Shown here in pieces: positions 39,507 through 47,884 of a DNA stretch of 47,884 bases. Within the stretch, counting starts at the first letter, position 1. Every line of letters starts with the position of its first letter. The position numbers and the translations under genes were made by a program. Below the pieces are notes generated by a model that was not told the DNA's origin, ran no database searches, and saw only the letters and a program-made list of their open reading frames with translations. Source of the DNA: Actinomycetota bacterium (lineage in GTDB: Bacteria > Actinomycetota > Rubrobacteria > Rubrobacterales > Rubrobacteraceae); the NCBI GenBank assembly GCA_004563715.1, contig SIRX01000191.1:1-47884 (forward strand), given 5' to 3'.

Positions 39507-40690
39507 TGGCGCGGCTCACCTACGTCTGCGCGGACCCCGGCGTGCCCGTCTTCGGGCGCAAGGGCTCCTCGGCCCACGTGCAGGAGGTCGTCCGCGCCCT
39601 CATAAACCGCGGCGCGGAGGTGGACCTCTTCGCCGCCCGGCTGGACGGCGAACTGCCCCCCGGTCTGGAGGGCGTGCGCGTCCACAGGCTGCCCCGGCCC
39701 CCGAAAGGCGAGCTGGCCGCCCGCGAGCGGGCCGCCCTCGCCGCCAACCGGGACCTGCGGGCCGCCCTGGAGAGGGAGGACGGCTTCGACGCGGTCTACG
39801 AGCGCTACGCGCTCTGGAGCCACGCCGGCATCGATTACGCGCGGGATCACGGGATACCGGGCCTGCTGGAGGTCAACGCCCCGCTTATCGAGGAGCAGGC
39901 CACACACCGCGGCCTCGCCGACCGGGCGGCCGCCGAGCGGGTGGCCGGGCAGGTCTTCGGCGGGGCTACCGCCATCCTCGCCGTCTCCGGGGAGGTCGCG
40001 GAGTACGTGCGGCGCTACCCAAAGGCCGGGGACAGAGTACACGTCGTGCCCAACGGCGTGGACACCGGGCGCTTCCCGGAGGGCCTGGAGCCGGCGCTCC
40101 CGCGGGAGGCCGGGACGTTCACCGTGGGCTTCGTGGGCACGCTCAAGCCCTGGCACGGGCTCGGGGTGCTGGTCGAGGCTTTCGCGGCGCTGCAACGGGA
40201 GAACGCGGGCGCGCGCCTGCTCGTCGTGGGCGACGGGCCGGAGCGGGAGAACGTGGAGCGGGACCTGGCCGAGCGGGGTCTTCTCGGGGCGGCGCGCTTT
40301 ACGGGCTCGGTGGCGCCAGAGGAGATACCGGGCCTGCTCGCCGCTATGGACGCCGCCGTGGCCCCGTATCCGGTGGGTGAGAGCTTCTACTTCTCGCCGC
40401 TCAAGGCCTACGAGTACCTGGCCGCTGGGCTGCCGGTCGTGGCGAGCCGGGTGGGCCAGCTAGACGGCCTGATCCTGGACGGCGAGAACGGCCTGCTCTG
40501 CCCGCCCGGCGACGCGGGCGCCCTGGCGGACGCGCTGACCCGGCTCCAAAACGACGCCTCCCTGCGAGAAGGCCTGGGGGCTCGCGCCCGCGCGTCCGTG
40601 CTCAGGAAGCATACCTGGGGCGCGGTTGCCCGGCGCATCCTGGAGCTGGCGGGCCTGGAGGTCCCCGAGCCGGTGGAGGTGGGAGGTTAG
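39506..40690 (+). CDS. Glycosyltransferase family 4-like protein
   Basis: This 394-residue GT-B enzyme has a glycine-rich N-terminal loop KGSSAHVQEVVRALINRG, donor half VGFVGTLKPWHGLGVLVEAF, then LLVVGDGPERENVERDLAER and SFYFSPLKAYEYLAAGLPVV. GTG start overlaps the upstream stop by one base. It is similar in layout to the preceding gene but not a close copy. Confidence 0.92.
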   Translation: MARLTYVCADPGVPVFGRKGSSAHVQEVVRALINRGAEVDLFAARLDGELPPGLEGVRVHRLPRPPKGELAARERAALAANRDLRAALEREDGFDAVYERYALWSHAGIDYARDHGIPGLLEVNAPLIEEQATHRGLADRAAAERVAGQVFGGATAILAVSGEVAEYVRRYPKAGDRVHVVPNGVDTGRFPEGLEPALPREAGTFTVGFVGTLKPWHGLGVLVEAFAALQRENAGARLLVVGDGPERENVERDLAERGLLGAARFTGSVAPEEIPGLLAAMDAAVAPYPVGESFYFSPLKAYEYLAAGLPVVASRVGQLDGLILDGENGLLCPPGDAGALADALTRLQNDASLREGLGARARASVLRKHTWGAVARRILELAGLEVPEPVEVGG

Positions 40691-40691
40691 A

Positions 40692-42542
40692 GTGGCGAAG
40701 CGTCCCAAGCAGCTCCAGGAGACCCTGCCGCGGTTTACGAACGTGGTGCGCCACCTGTGGCCGTACATCCGGCAGCACAAGGGCAAGCTGGCGCTCTCGT
40801 TCCTCGCCCTCTTCGCGGAGGTGGCGTTCCGCCTGCTGGAGCCGTGGCCGCTGGCGATCGTGCTCGACTACGTCATAGCGGACAGCGGCGGACAGATCAT
40901 ACCCTGGCTACAGGGCCTCTCGCCGATGGCCCTGCTGAACGTGGCGGCGATCTCGCTCGTGGTCATCGTGGGGCTGCGGGCGCTCTCGGCCTACCTGAGC
41001 ACCATCGGCTTTGCCCTGGTGGGCAACCGGGTGCTGACGGAGGTGCGGGGCCGGCTCTACGACCACCTACAGAAGCTCTCGCTCTCCTACCACGGCAAGG
41101 CCCGCAGCGGGGACCTCACCGTGCGCGTTGTGGGGGACATCGGCAAGCTGCAGGAGATAACCGTCACCGCGGTGATGCCCTTCGTGGGCAACATCTTCAT
41201 CCTGCTCGCCATGCTGGCCGTCATGTTCTTCTTTAACTGGCAGCTGGCGCTCCTGGCCCTCGTCACCCTGCCGCTCTTCTGGCTCCTCTCGGTGCGCCTG
41301 AGCCGCAACATCACGGCCGTCTCCCGCGACCAGCGCAAGCGGGAGGGGGCGATGGCCTCGACCGCCTCGGAGTCCATCGGCGCGATAAAGGTCGTACAGG
41401 CCCTCTCGCTGGAGGACGTGTTCTCCCAGAACTTCTCCGGGGAGAACGCCAAGAGCCTCAAGGAGGGGGTGCGGGCCAAGCGGCTCGCGGCCCGCCTCGA
41501 ACGCTCGGCGGACCTCCTGATCGCGGTCTCCACCGCCCTCGTCCTCTGGCTGGGAGCCCGGCTGGTGATCTCTGGTTCCCTCACCGCGGGCGAGCTGGTG
41601 GTGTTTATCACGTACCTGAAGAACGCCTTCAAGCCGGTGCGGGACTTCGCCAAGTACACCGGCCGCCTCGCCCGCGCCACCGCCGCCGGCGAGCGGGTGA
41701 TAGACGTGCTGGAGGAGGAGCCGGAGATCCGCGACCTCCCCGAAGCCCGGCCCGCGTCCCCCTTCCGCGGGCGGGTGCGCTTCGAGGAGGTCGCGTTCGG
41801 CTACGAGCCCGGAAGCCGGGCGCTGGACGGCATTGACTTCGAGGTCGAGCCCGGCGGCCGGGTGGCGCTCGTGGGGCCGTCCGGGAACGGCAAGTCCACG
41901 ATAGCCAACCTGCTGCTCCGGCTCTACGACCCTCAGGAAGGCCAGGTGATGGTGGACGGCCGCGACGTGCGGGAGTACACGCTGGAGTCCCTGCGCTCCC
42001 AGGTCAGCGTGGTGCTGCAGGACAGCTTCCTGTTCGCGGCCAGCGTGCGGGAGAACATCGTCTTCGGCGCGGGCCGGGAGGTCTCCGACGGGGAGGTCGA
42101 GGCCGCCGCCCGGCTCGCCAACGCCCACGGCTTTATCCAGGCCATGCCCCAGGGGTACGATACCGTCCTCTCCGAGAGGGGTTCCAGCCTCTCCGGAGGG
42201 CAGCGCCAGCGCATCGCCATCGCCCGCGCGGCGATCCGCGAGGCCCCCATCCTGGTACTCGACGAGCCGACCACGGGCCTCGACGAGGAGAACGAGCAGC
42301 AGGTAAACGACGCGCTGGAGAAGCTCTCGGAGGGTAGGACGACGTTCGTGATCACGCACGACCTGCGCTTCGCCGCCCGCTCGGACGAGGTCCTGTACAT
42401 CGAGAACGGCCGCGTGGCGGAGCGCGGCCCGCACGCCGACCTGCTGCGCGTTGGCGGCCGCTACGCGGCACTCTACCAGCTCCAGGCCGCCACGGGCCGG
42501 CTGGACCCGAGAGAGGGGGGACATGGCGCTCTCACCCGCTGA
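40692..42542 (+). CDS. ABC exporter, fused membrane and ATPase domains (MsbA/LmrA type)
   Basis: This 616-residue half-transporter has six transmembrane helices in the first 320 residues and an ATPase domain: Walker A VGPSGNGKSTIANL, Q-loop VVLQDSFLF, signature SSLSGGQRQRIAIARA, Walker B ILVLDEPTTGLDEEN and H-loop VITHDLRFA. GTG 40692 follows GGGAGG. It acts as a homodimer flipping or exporting a lipid-linked or hydrophobic product. Within this cluster the substrate is probably the glycolipid assembled by the three transferases. The next gene overlaps by 20 nt. Confidence 0.93.
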   Translation: MAKRPKQLQETLPRFTNVVRHLWPYIRQHKGKLALSFLALFAEVAFRLLEPWPLAIVLDYVIADSGGQIIPWLQGLSPMALLNVAAISLVVIVGLRALSAYLSTIGFALVGNRVLTEVRGRLYDHLQKLSLSYHGKARSGDLTVRVVGDIGKLQEITVTAVMPFVGNIFILLAMLAVMFFFNWQLALLALVTLPLFWLLSVRLSRNITAVSRDQRKREGAMASTASESIGAIKVVQALSLEDVFSQNFSGENAKSLKEGVRAKRLAARLERSADLLIAVSTALVLWLGARLVISGSLTAGELVVFITYLKNAFKPVRDFAKYTGRLARATAAGERVIDVLEEEPEIRDLPEARPASPFRGRVRFEEVAFGYEPGSRALDGIDFEVEPGGRVALVGPSGNGKSTIANLLLRLYDPQEGQVMVDGRDVREYTLESLRSQVSVVLQDSFLFAASVRENIVFGAGREVSDGEVEAAARLANAHGFIQAMPQGYDTVLSERGSSLSGGQRQRIAIARAAIREAPILVLDEPTTGLDEENEQQVNDALEKLSEGRTTFVITHDLRFAARSDEVLYIENGRVAERGPHADLLRVGGRYAALYQLQAATGRLDPREGGHGALTR

Positions 42543-43830
42543 CACCGACATCGTACGCCGGGACCCGCAGGTCCCCGGCATCGCCACGGTGCTAGACCCC
42601 GAGGCGTTCGCCGCAGCCCTCGAAAAGAAACTGCCCAACGTCGAATTGGAGTTCGTTAAGCCCACCTACGTCCGTTACAAACCGGAGACCAGCTGTCTGG
42701 TCTCCTACGCCCTTCGCTCCTCCGGCGGTGTGACGGCGCGGGTCTACGCCAAAGCCCACGGCCCGGATGCTGGTATCAAGCTCCGCAAAGCCCGCGAGAA
42801 GCCCGCATCCGCCGGGCCCTTCGGTGCCGGGCGGCTGGTACTCGAAGAGGCCGGCGTTGTCGTTTCGTTCTTCCCGAACGACGGCAGGCTCAGGGCGCTC
42901 AGGCGGCTGGCCGAAGATAGTGGAACGTGCAAGCTGCTGAAGGATCTTCTCCCCGACCTCCCGAGACTCTACGGGGGAGACCTGCAAACTCTCCGGTACA
43001 AGCCCGAGCGCCGCTACGTGGCATGTCTGGTATCGGAAGGGCGGCCCGTGGCCACGGTAAAATTCTACGCGGAGCCCGACTACAGGGCGGTAAAGTCCGC
43101 TACGGAAGCTTTCACCGGCTTGCCCGACGTTTCGGGGGCACTGCGGCTGCCGCGGTTGCTCGGATGTTCGGGCAGGTTTCACGCCGTGGCCTTCGAGTGG
43201 GAAAATGGTGTCGCGCTGCGTGAGGCGAGTCCGGAGGCCGGGGAGGCCACGGGCGTGGCTCTGGCCAGGCTGCACGCTGGCGTCCTCGGCGGTAATTCCG
43301 GTGGACTAGAATACGTAACCCGGCAGGAGGAGGCCAACGAACTGCTGGCAGTGGCCAGCGCGGTCGGTTTTACTTGTCCGCGGCTCTCCCGGACGGCGCA
43401 CGACGTCGCGTCCGGGCTCTCGGCCCGGTTGCTGGATCAAACCCCAGAATATCGTCTGACGCACGGCGACTTCTACGACGAACAGGTCCTGGTGGACGGC
43501 GAACGGGTCTCGATCCTGGACCTGGACCGGGCCACGCTGCGGGACCCAGCCTGGGACATCGGGAACTTCGCCGCCCACCTCGAGCGGGCCGCCCTGCTCG
43601 GCCCGCTCTCCCGGGACCGGGCCGAAGCGCTGAAGGCCAGGCTGTTCGTCGGCTATCGCTCGGCCGCCGCGCTCCCGGACCCCGGGCGGATAAGGCTCTA
43701 CACCGCCATCGGGCTGCTCAAGCTGGCCCCGGAGCCCTTCCGGCGCCGGGAGCCCGACTGGCCCGGCAGGACGCGCCGCATCCTGGAGCGAGCCCGCGAG
43801 TTCCTGCCGGGGGCCGCGCTCGCCTCGTAG
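42523..43830 (+). CDS. APH-fold phosphotransferase with an extra N-lobe-like segment
   Basis: This 435-residue protein has a catalytic loop LTHGDFYDEQVLVDG (His314, Asp316, Gln321) and metal loop ILDLDRATLRDPAWDIGNFA. In canonical APH/choline kinases the residue at Gln321 is Asn. The N-terminal half holds two similar beta-strand motifs, RYKPETSCLVSYAL (51-64) and RYKPERRYVACLV (158-170), the second belonging to the kinase N-lobe, so the first looks like a duplicated partial lobe. ATG 42523 has GAGAGGGGGG upstream and lies inside the exporter gene. A sugar or glycolipid kinase is suggested by context; substrate unknown. Confidence 0.82.
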   Translation: MALSPADTDIVRRDPQVPGIATVLDPEAFAAALEKKLPNVELEFVKPTYVRYKPETSCLVSYALRSSGGVTARVYAKAHGPDAGIKLRKAREKPASAGPFGAGRLVLEEAGVVVSFFPNDGRLRALRRLAEDSGTCKLLKDLLPDLPRLYGGDLQTLRYKPERRYVACLVSEGRPVATVKFYAEPDYRAVKSATEAFTGLPDVSGALRLPRLLGCSGRFHAVAFEWENGVALREASPEAGEATGVALARLHAGVLGGNSGGLEYVTRQEEANELLAVASAVGFTCPRLSRTAHDVASGLSARLLDQTPEYRLTHGDFYDEQVLVDGERVSILDLDRATLRDPAWDIGNFAAHLERAALLGPLSRDRAEALKARLFVGYRSAAALPDPGRIRLYTAIGLLKLAPEPFRRREPDWPGRTRRILERAREFLPGAALAS

Positions 43831-43831
43831 A

Positions 43832-44782
43832 ATGCAGGGCGCTTCCGCTATAGACGACCCCGCCATGCCCTTTCTGGCGGACGCCCTGGACCCCGCCCGG
43901 GCCGAACCCGCCCTCCGGCGCGCCCTGCCGGAGAGGGACCTCCGCCTGCGGGAAGCCAGCCTCCTCCGGCACAAACCGGGCCGCCGGGCCCTCGTCTCCT
44001 ACGAGCTGGACCTGGAGGACGGCGGAACGACCACCGTGCTCGGCAAGGCGCGGGCAAAGGGCCTCGACGAGAGAAGCTACCGGGTGCAGAAGACCCTCTG
44101 GAGGGAGGGACAACCGGTGCCGGAGCCGCTCGGCATCGTGCCCGAGTTTTACATGTGGCTCCAGAAAAAGGTGGCCGGCGTCCCGGCTATGGAAAAGCTC
44201 ACCGGGACGGGAGGGAGGGGCCTGGCGCGGAAGGCCGCGGGGCTCGCGCACGGCCTGCACGAAAGCCGCGTCGGGCCGCTCCGGCCCCCGCACGGTATAG
44301 ATAGAGAGCTGGAGATCCTGCACCAACGCCTGCCGCTCGTGGTCGCGGTGAACCCGCGCTGGGAAAAGCGGATAGAGCGGGTCCTGAGGCTCTGTAACCG
44401 GGTGGGAGAGGGTTTGCGGCAACCGGAACTCCGGCCCGTGCACCGGGACTTCTACCCGGACCAGGTGCTCGTAGACGGGGACCGCCTCTGGCTCCTGGAC
44501 CTCGACCTGTACTGCCTGGGGGACCCGGCGCTGGACATCGGGAACTTCGCCGCCCATCTCACGGAGTACAGCCTGAGGACCTTCGGAGACCCGGATGCTT
44601 TGCGAGACCGCGAGGAGGCGCTGGAAGAAAGCTTCGCGGGCGAGGAGGTGTTCCCGAGGGTGCGGGCCTACGCGGCGCTCACGCTCGCGCGCCACGTCCA
44701 CATCAGCACCCTGTTCCCCCAGCGGCGGCCGTTCACCGGGGAGCTGCTGGGGCTGAGCGAGGAGCGGCTGGAATCCCTCTAA
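43832..44782 (+). CDS. APH-fold phosphotransferase, paralogue of the preceding gene
   Basis: This 316-residue kinase-fold protein has one N-lobe motif (RHKPGRRALVSYELD, 46-60), a catalytic loop VHRDFYPDQVLVDG (His204, Asp206, Gln211) and metal loop LLDLDLYCLGDPALDIGNFA. It shares the Asn-to-Gln change and the DIGNFAAHL end with its neighbour, so the two arose by tandem duplication. The start is 1 nt after the upstream stop. Last gene of the cluster; no terminator is visible in the 68 nt after it. Confidence 0.82.
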   Translation: MQGASAIDDPAMPFLADALDPARAEPALRRALPERDLRLREASLLRHKPGRRALVSYELDLEDGGTTTVLGKARAKGLDERSYRVQKTLWREGQPVPEPLGIVPEFYMWLQKKVAGVPAMEKLTGTGGRGLARKAAGLAHGLHESRVGPLRPPHGIDRELEILHQRLPLVVAVNPRWEKRIERVLRLCNRVGEGLRQPELRPVHRDFYPDQVLVDGDRLWLLDLDLYCLGDPALDIGNFAAHLTEYSLRTFGDPDALRDREEALEESFAGEEVFPRVRAYAALTLARHVHISTLFPQRRPFTGELLGLSEERLESL

Positions 44783-44805
44783 CAACCCGCCGGCGGGGCC
44801 GCAAA

Positions 44806-44811
44806 TTATAA
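44806..44811 (+). promoter_or_regulatory. Perfect -10 before the DUF427 gene
   Basis: TATAAT stands out in GC-rich DNA 40 nt before the DUF427 start. No good -35 is seen (the area is GCCGGCGGGG), so it may use an activator or an alternative sigma factor. Confidence 0.4.
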
Positions 44812-44850
44812 TCTCCCCGTACGGACCAGAGACAGGGAGGCTATCTACCT

Positions 44851-45345
44851 ATGAGCCGACAGCGCGTAGAGCCCGGTCCGGGGCAGGAGTCCGTCTGGGA
44901 CTACCCCCGTCCGCCGCGGCTGGAGGACGTGGACGGGCGTGTAAAGGTAGTCTTCGGCGGCGTGACGCTCGCGTACACGACCCGCGCCAAGAGGGTGCTG
45001 GAGACGAGCCACCCGCCGGTCTACTACGTCCCGCCCGAGGACATCAGGATAGAGCACCTCACGCCCGTGGCGGGAACCACGTTCTGCGAGTGGAAGGGCC
45101 GGGCGCAGTACTGGGACGTTTCGACCGAGGAGCGCGAGGAGGAACGGGCCGCCTGGAGCTACCCCGAGCCGACGCCCTCTTTCGCGAGCCTCAAGGACTA
45201 CGTGGCGTTCTACCCGTCGAAGATGGATTCCTGCTGGGTGGCCGGCGAGAAGGTCGAGGCGCAGGAGGGGGATTTCTATGGCGGTTGGATCACCTCTAAC
45301 ATCGTCGGCCCGTTCAAGGGCGCTCCCGGGACCTGGGGCTGGTAG
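44851..45345 (+). CDS. DUF427 domain protein
   Basis: This 164-residue protein has the DUF427 signature: [35 protein letters not shown], then [13 protein letters not shown] and [20 protein letters not shown]. The family is a small beta-barrel of unknown biochemical function, widespread in actinobacteria. AGGGAGG lies upstream of the ATG. pdxH begins 5 nt after the stop, so the two are co-transcribed. Confidence 0.9.
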   Translation: MSRQRVEPGPGQESVWDYPRPPRLEDVDGRVKVVFGGVTLAYTTRAKRVLETSHPPVYYVPPEDIRIEHLTPVAGTTFCEWKGRAQYWDVSTEEREEERAAWSYPEPTPSFASLKDYVAFYPSKMDSCWVAGEKVEAQEGDFYGGWITSNIVGPFKGAPGTWGW

Positions 45346-45350
45346 CTCCC

Positions 45351-45986
45351 TTGGACCACGCCGCCCTCCGCCGCGAGTACACCCGGGCCGGGCTCCGCGA
45401 GCCCGACGCCGCCCCGGACCCCCTACAGCAGTTCCGCCGCTGGTTCGACGAGGCGCTAAACGCCGGCCTCCACGAGCCCAACGCCATGACCCTTGCCACC
45501 GCTACCCCCGACGGCCGTCCCTCGGCCCGCGTCGTGCTCCTCAAGGGCTTCGACGGGCGGGGCTTCGTCTTCTACACCAACTACGAGGGCCGCAAAGCCG
45601 GGGAGCTGGAGGCCAATCCGTACTGCGCCCTCGTTTTCTACTGGGGCGAGCTGGAGCGGCAGGTCCGCGTCGAGGGCCGCGCCGACCGCGTTCCGGCCGC
45701 GGAGTCCGACGCCTACTACGCCAGCCGTCCGCGGGGCAGCCAGCTCGGGGCGTGGGTTTCAGAGCAGAGCCGCCCCGCCGGGAGCCGCCGGGACCTGGAA
45801 GAACGCCTGCGGGAGCTAGAGAAAGAGTACGAGGGGCGTGAGATACTGCGGCCGCCCTTCTGGGGCGGCTACCAGGTCGCGCCGGAGAGGCTGGAGTTCT
45901 GGCAGGGACGTGAGAACCGCCTGCACGACCGGCTGCTCTACGACCGGCGGGACGAGGGGTGGCGCATCACGCGCCTGCAGCCTTGA
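45351..45986 (+). CDS. pdxH: Pyridoxamine 5'-phosphate oxidase
   Basis: This 211-residue FMN enzyme oxidises pyridoxine or pyridoxamine phosphate to PLP. Conserved stretches: [69 protein letters not shown] and the C-terminal [19 protein letters not shown] start (45351) gives the expected family length; no better ATG is present. It supplies cofactor for aminotransferases such as the one at 35.6 kb, but no special link is implied. Confidence 0.95.
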   Translation: MDHAALRREYTRAGLREPDAAPDPLQQFRRWFDEALNAGLHEPNAMTLATATPDGRPSARVVLLKGFDGRGFVFYTNYEGRKAGELEANPYCALVFYWGELERQVRVEGRADRVPAAESDAYYASRPRGSQLGAWVSEQSRPAGSRRDLEERLRELEKEYEGREILRPPFWGGYQVAPERLEFWQGRENRLHDRLLYDRRDEGWRITRLQP

Positions 45987-46125
45987 GGTGTTGATGAGGA
46001 CGGCCAGCGCCTCCAGCCGTAGCGGTTGACCCGGCGGGCGGCAGCCGCGATACTCGGAAAATCCTGGCGGACGCGTGCCGGGTATTTACCCGCGGCGCGA
46101 ACAGCATGTGAAAGAGGGGTTCGGA

Positions 46126-47181
46126 GTGAAGGAGCAAAGCCAGCCCGCAGGGCCGCAAGGTACACCGGTCGACCAGCTCCCGGGCGGCACCGGCCTCTCG
46201 CGCATCGACCCGAACGACCCGGCGGCCCCGAACTACGAGCTGGTCGCGCAGCTGAGAGGGGCGTTATCGCTGCGCGAGATGATGATCGAGCCGGTGCGCA
46301 CGGGCTATCTGGGCCAGGACGAGCACATCGACCCGAAGCTCCTTCCGCCCCCGCCGGATGAGTTGTTCCCGAACGTGGCCGTGGAACAGGCCTATGCGCC
46401 CTCACCGGACGGGCCGATACGTTGCGAGGTCTTCCGGCCGGAGGGTGCGCCTTCGAACCTGCCGGTGATGCTGTACTTCCACGGCGGGGGTTTCATGGTC
46501 GGCAGCTCGGAGGACACGGAGTTCCTGACGCGCAAGATGTGCGTGCAGAACGACCTGGTGGTGGTTAGCGTCAACTACCGCCTGGCGCCGGAGTGGCCGT
46601 TCCCGACCGGCCTCGACGACTGCGTGGCGGCGTACCGCTGGGTGCTGGAGCAGGACGACGCGCTGGAAGACGTGGACAAGAGCCGCATCGTCTTCGCCGG
46701 CGACTCCTCCGGCTCCAACTTCGCGGCGGCCGCGGCGCTCCGGGCCCGCGACGCCGGGCTGCCGCTACCCGCGGCGGTGGTGATGCTCGGGCCGGTATGC
46801 GACTTCAACTTCGAGCAGTACGAGTCGTTCAACCGGCTGGCCCCCAAAGGGATCGTCTACGATTCCGCGTTCGTGGGCTTTCTGCGCGGGGCGTACGTCG
46901 GGCACGAGGACTGGGCGCACCCCCACGTCAGCCCCATCTACGCTGACCTGCGCGGCTACCCGCCGACGATGCTGGTCGTCGGGACCGCCGACCCCATAGT
47001 AGATGGCGCCCACGCCTTCGCCCGGAAGCTCGAAGAGGCGGGGAACAGGGGTGTCGAGCTCTTCGTCAGCGAGGGGATGCCGCACGGGTTCTACTTCTTC
47101 CCGAGGCTCTTCAGGGAGGAGGAAGAAGCCTACGAAGCCGTCGAGAAGTTCCTGAAAAAACACCTGACGGGCGTAGGATAG
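46126..47181 (+). CDS. Alpha/beta hydrolase, hormone-sensitive-lipase family esterase
   Basis: This 351-residue HSL-type esterase has the oxyanion motif LYFHGGGFMVGS, nucleophile Ser in VFAGDSSGSNFAAAAAL, Asp in VVGTADPIVDGAH and His in SEGMPHGFYFFPR. GTG 46126 has AGAGGGG upstream; an extension to 46075 is possible. The N-terminal 80 residues (SREMMIEP-like cap) are family-typical. It is separated from pdxH by 139 nt. Short-chain ester hydrolysis is expected; natural substrate unknown. Confidence 0.92.
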   Translation: MKEQSQPAGPQGTPVDQLPGGTGLSRIDPNDPAAPNYELVAQLRGALSLREMMIEPVRTGYLGQDEHIDPKLLPPPPDELFPNVAVEQAYAPSPDGPIRCEVFRPEGAPSNLPVMLYFHGGGFMVGSSEDTEFLTRKMCVQNDLVVVSVNYRLAPEWPFPTGLDDCVAAYRWVLEQDDALEDVDKSRIVFAGDSSGSNFAAAAALRARDAGLPLPAAVVMLGPVCDFNFEQYESFNRLAPKGIVYDSAFVGFLRGAYVGHEDWAHPHVSPIYADLRGYPPTMLVVGTADPIVDGAHAFARKLEEAGNRGVELFVSEGMPHGFYFFPRLFREEEEAYEAVEKFLKKHLTGVG

Positions 47182-47284
47182 TCCTACGGATCGTTATCCA
47201 GTGTAGTAGCGTACTCAAAGACCTCGTTAATGGACGCTCGATCTCTACGGTGCGCTCGACATACATTGCGCGTTCTCCTTCCCG

Positions 47285-47551
47285 TTACTTCTCTGTTCCT
47301 GCATCTTCCGTTTCCGTGCCATCTTTCGATCCTGGATCTGCACTACCTTCCCGGCCAACTTCACGAGGATCCAGGTGCGACACGACTCCCACCTCCGGAA
47401 GGGAACGTATTTGACGCAGGGTAGTGAAGAATTGCCAGCTCAAAGTGAGGTCACATCTGGTGCAGCGCACCAGAAAGGGATTGATGGCGAGCAGCTCGCC
47501 GGATTCGCACCTGAAACAGAGTACGTGACGGTTATAGTCGTAGGTCGACAT
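47285..47551 (-). CDS. Small CxxC zinc-finger-like protein
   Basis: This 88-residue frame (MSTYDYNRHVLCFRCESGEL...VRCTRCDLTLSWQFFTTLR) has two Cys-X2-Cys pairs 16 residues apart, suitable for one zinc. The C-terminus is acidic and low-complexity. ATG has AGAGAAG upstream. The region is less GC-rich than the rest. Coding status is likely but not proven; function unknown. Confidence 0.5.
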   Translation of the reverse strand: MSTYDYNRHVLCFRCESGELLAINPFLVRCTRCDLTLSWQFFTTLRQIRSLPEVGVVSHLDPREVGREGSADPGSKDGTETEDAGTEK

Positions 47552-47800
47552 CGGCTTCTCTATCTTCGGCGATTGGTTCGTATATAGTGGCCAGGTTCCT
47601 CAACACCTTATGTGCAAAGCGGCGGTCTATAGCCTTGTCTCTTCGAGTATGATTTTCTCCTTTTCTCTACCGTAGAAACGGTGACTCTCGTCCAACCTTC
47701 ATGCTAATGCGTTTTATGCGTCATAAGCTCCCTGTTCCACGAGGCTGCGCACCTGTTGATAGCGTCTGGTAAGTTGTGGGTTGAGTGAGGAGGGAGACAC
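47552..47800. other. AT-richer intergenic region at the right edge
   Basis: About 250 nt without a gene and visibly less GC-rich than the window. It contains TTATG-CGT-CATAA (47714-47726), a short palindrome, and TATATA near 47580 as a possible -10 for the minus-strand CxxC gene. It may mark the edge of an acquired segment. Confidence 0.35.
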
Positions 47801-47884
47801 TTGACCCCGAAACATGAGTTCGAGCGCGACGTGAAGCTGGATGTCGAGACCCGAGTCCGCCAGGGCGTGAAGGCTGTGCTGGAG
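47801..47884 (+). CDS. Partial CDS at the window edge, possibly a transposase N-terminus
   Basis: TTG at 47801 preceded by GTGAGGAGGGAG opens a frame to the end of the window: MTPKHEFERDVKLDVETRVR, then QGVKAVLE. The RQGVKAVLE helix resembles the start of IS256/mutator-type transposases, but 28 residues are too few to be sure. Truncated by the window, not necessarily in the genome. Confidence 0.4.
   Translation, partial: MTPKHEFERDVKLDVETRVRQGVKAVLE

Noticed and set aside
1-47884. CRISPR array, tRNA, rRNA or prophage genes
   Set aside because: No regularly spaced repeats, cloverleaf sequences, rRNA-like segments or phage structural genes were noticed on reading both strands; a tRNA or CRISPR finder was not available to confirm.

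Overview
The window is a GC-rich bacterial chromosome segment with strong G/C preference at third codon positions, many GTG and TTG starts, and compact operons with ATGA/GTGA overlaps. A class III poly(hydroxyalkanoate) (PHA) synthase, a PhaQ-type PadR repressor, an OpuC-type osmoprotectant transporter, a NarL-type multi-PAS kinase and DrrA-like exporters together suggest a deep-branching actinobacterium of the Rubrobacter type. This assignment is inferred from gene content and style; no 16S or marker gene is present.

Layout. (1) 1-10.5 kb is a PHA and acyl-CoA island: phaQ-like repressor, small coiled-coil (phasin-like) protein and thiolase on the plus strand; a minus-strand acyl-CoA dehydrogenase / unknown / GNAT operon; an aldo/keto reductase; then phaE-phaC on the minus strand. 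Divergent from phaEC is a pair encoding a hydroxyacid-oxoacid transhydrogenase homologue and a BlcC/AttM-type lactonase, which looks like a gamma-butyrolactone / 4-hydroxybutyrate utilisation module. PhaE carries a C-terminal segment resembling the E3-binding (peripheral subunit-binding) domain of 2-oxoacid dehydrogenase complexes. (2) 10.5-13.4 kb has asnB and a divergent nitrilase-family amidohydrolase. (3) 13.5-17.3 kb is a complete four-gene glycine betaine/choline-type ABC importer operon ending in a strong terminator. (4) 17.3-26.7 kb has a fused FAD/Fe-S 2-hydroxyacid dehydrogenase, a patatin phospholipase, a LuxR/NarL response regulator and a convergent 1492-residue PAS/GAF histidine kinase. 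(5) 27-30 kb has a zinc-ribbon protein, an SseB-like unknown, an amidase and a RidA-family protein. (6) 30-35.3 kb has a FrnE-like DsbA protein, an NAD(P)-binding oxidoreductase divergent from an HxlR regulator across an 18-A tract and a clear operator, and a TetR regulator divergent from a three-gene DrrA/ABC-2 exporter across a clear promoter and operator. (7) 35.4-36.7 kb has a DUF4177-like protein and an aminotransferase. (8) 37-44.8 kb is a tightly coupled six-gene cluster of three glycosyltransferases, an MsbA-type ABC exporter and two unusual APH-fold kinases, probably making and exporting a glycoconjugate. (9) 44.8-47.9 kb has a DUF427 protein, pdxH, an HSL-family esterase, a small CxxC protein in a less GC-rich stretch, and the first codons of a gene cut by the window edge that may be a transposase.

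How the genes may work together. Thiolase, PhaE/PhaC, the phasin-like protein and PhaQ form a PHA production and control set; no phaB reductase is visible here. The lactonase and transhydrogenase would turn gamma-butyrolactone into succinic semialdehyde and D-2-hydroxyglutarate. The latter is a plausible, unproven substrate for the fused FAD/Fe-S dehydrogenase 8 kb downstream. The strongest leads are the PhaE/E3-binding fusion, the lactone module beside the PHA synthase, and the glycan cluster whose two kinases both replace the catalytic-loop Asn with Gln.
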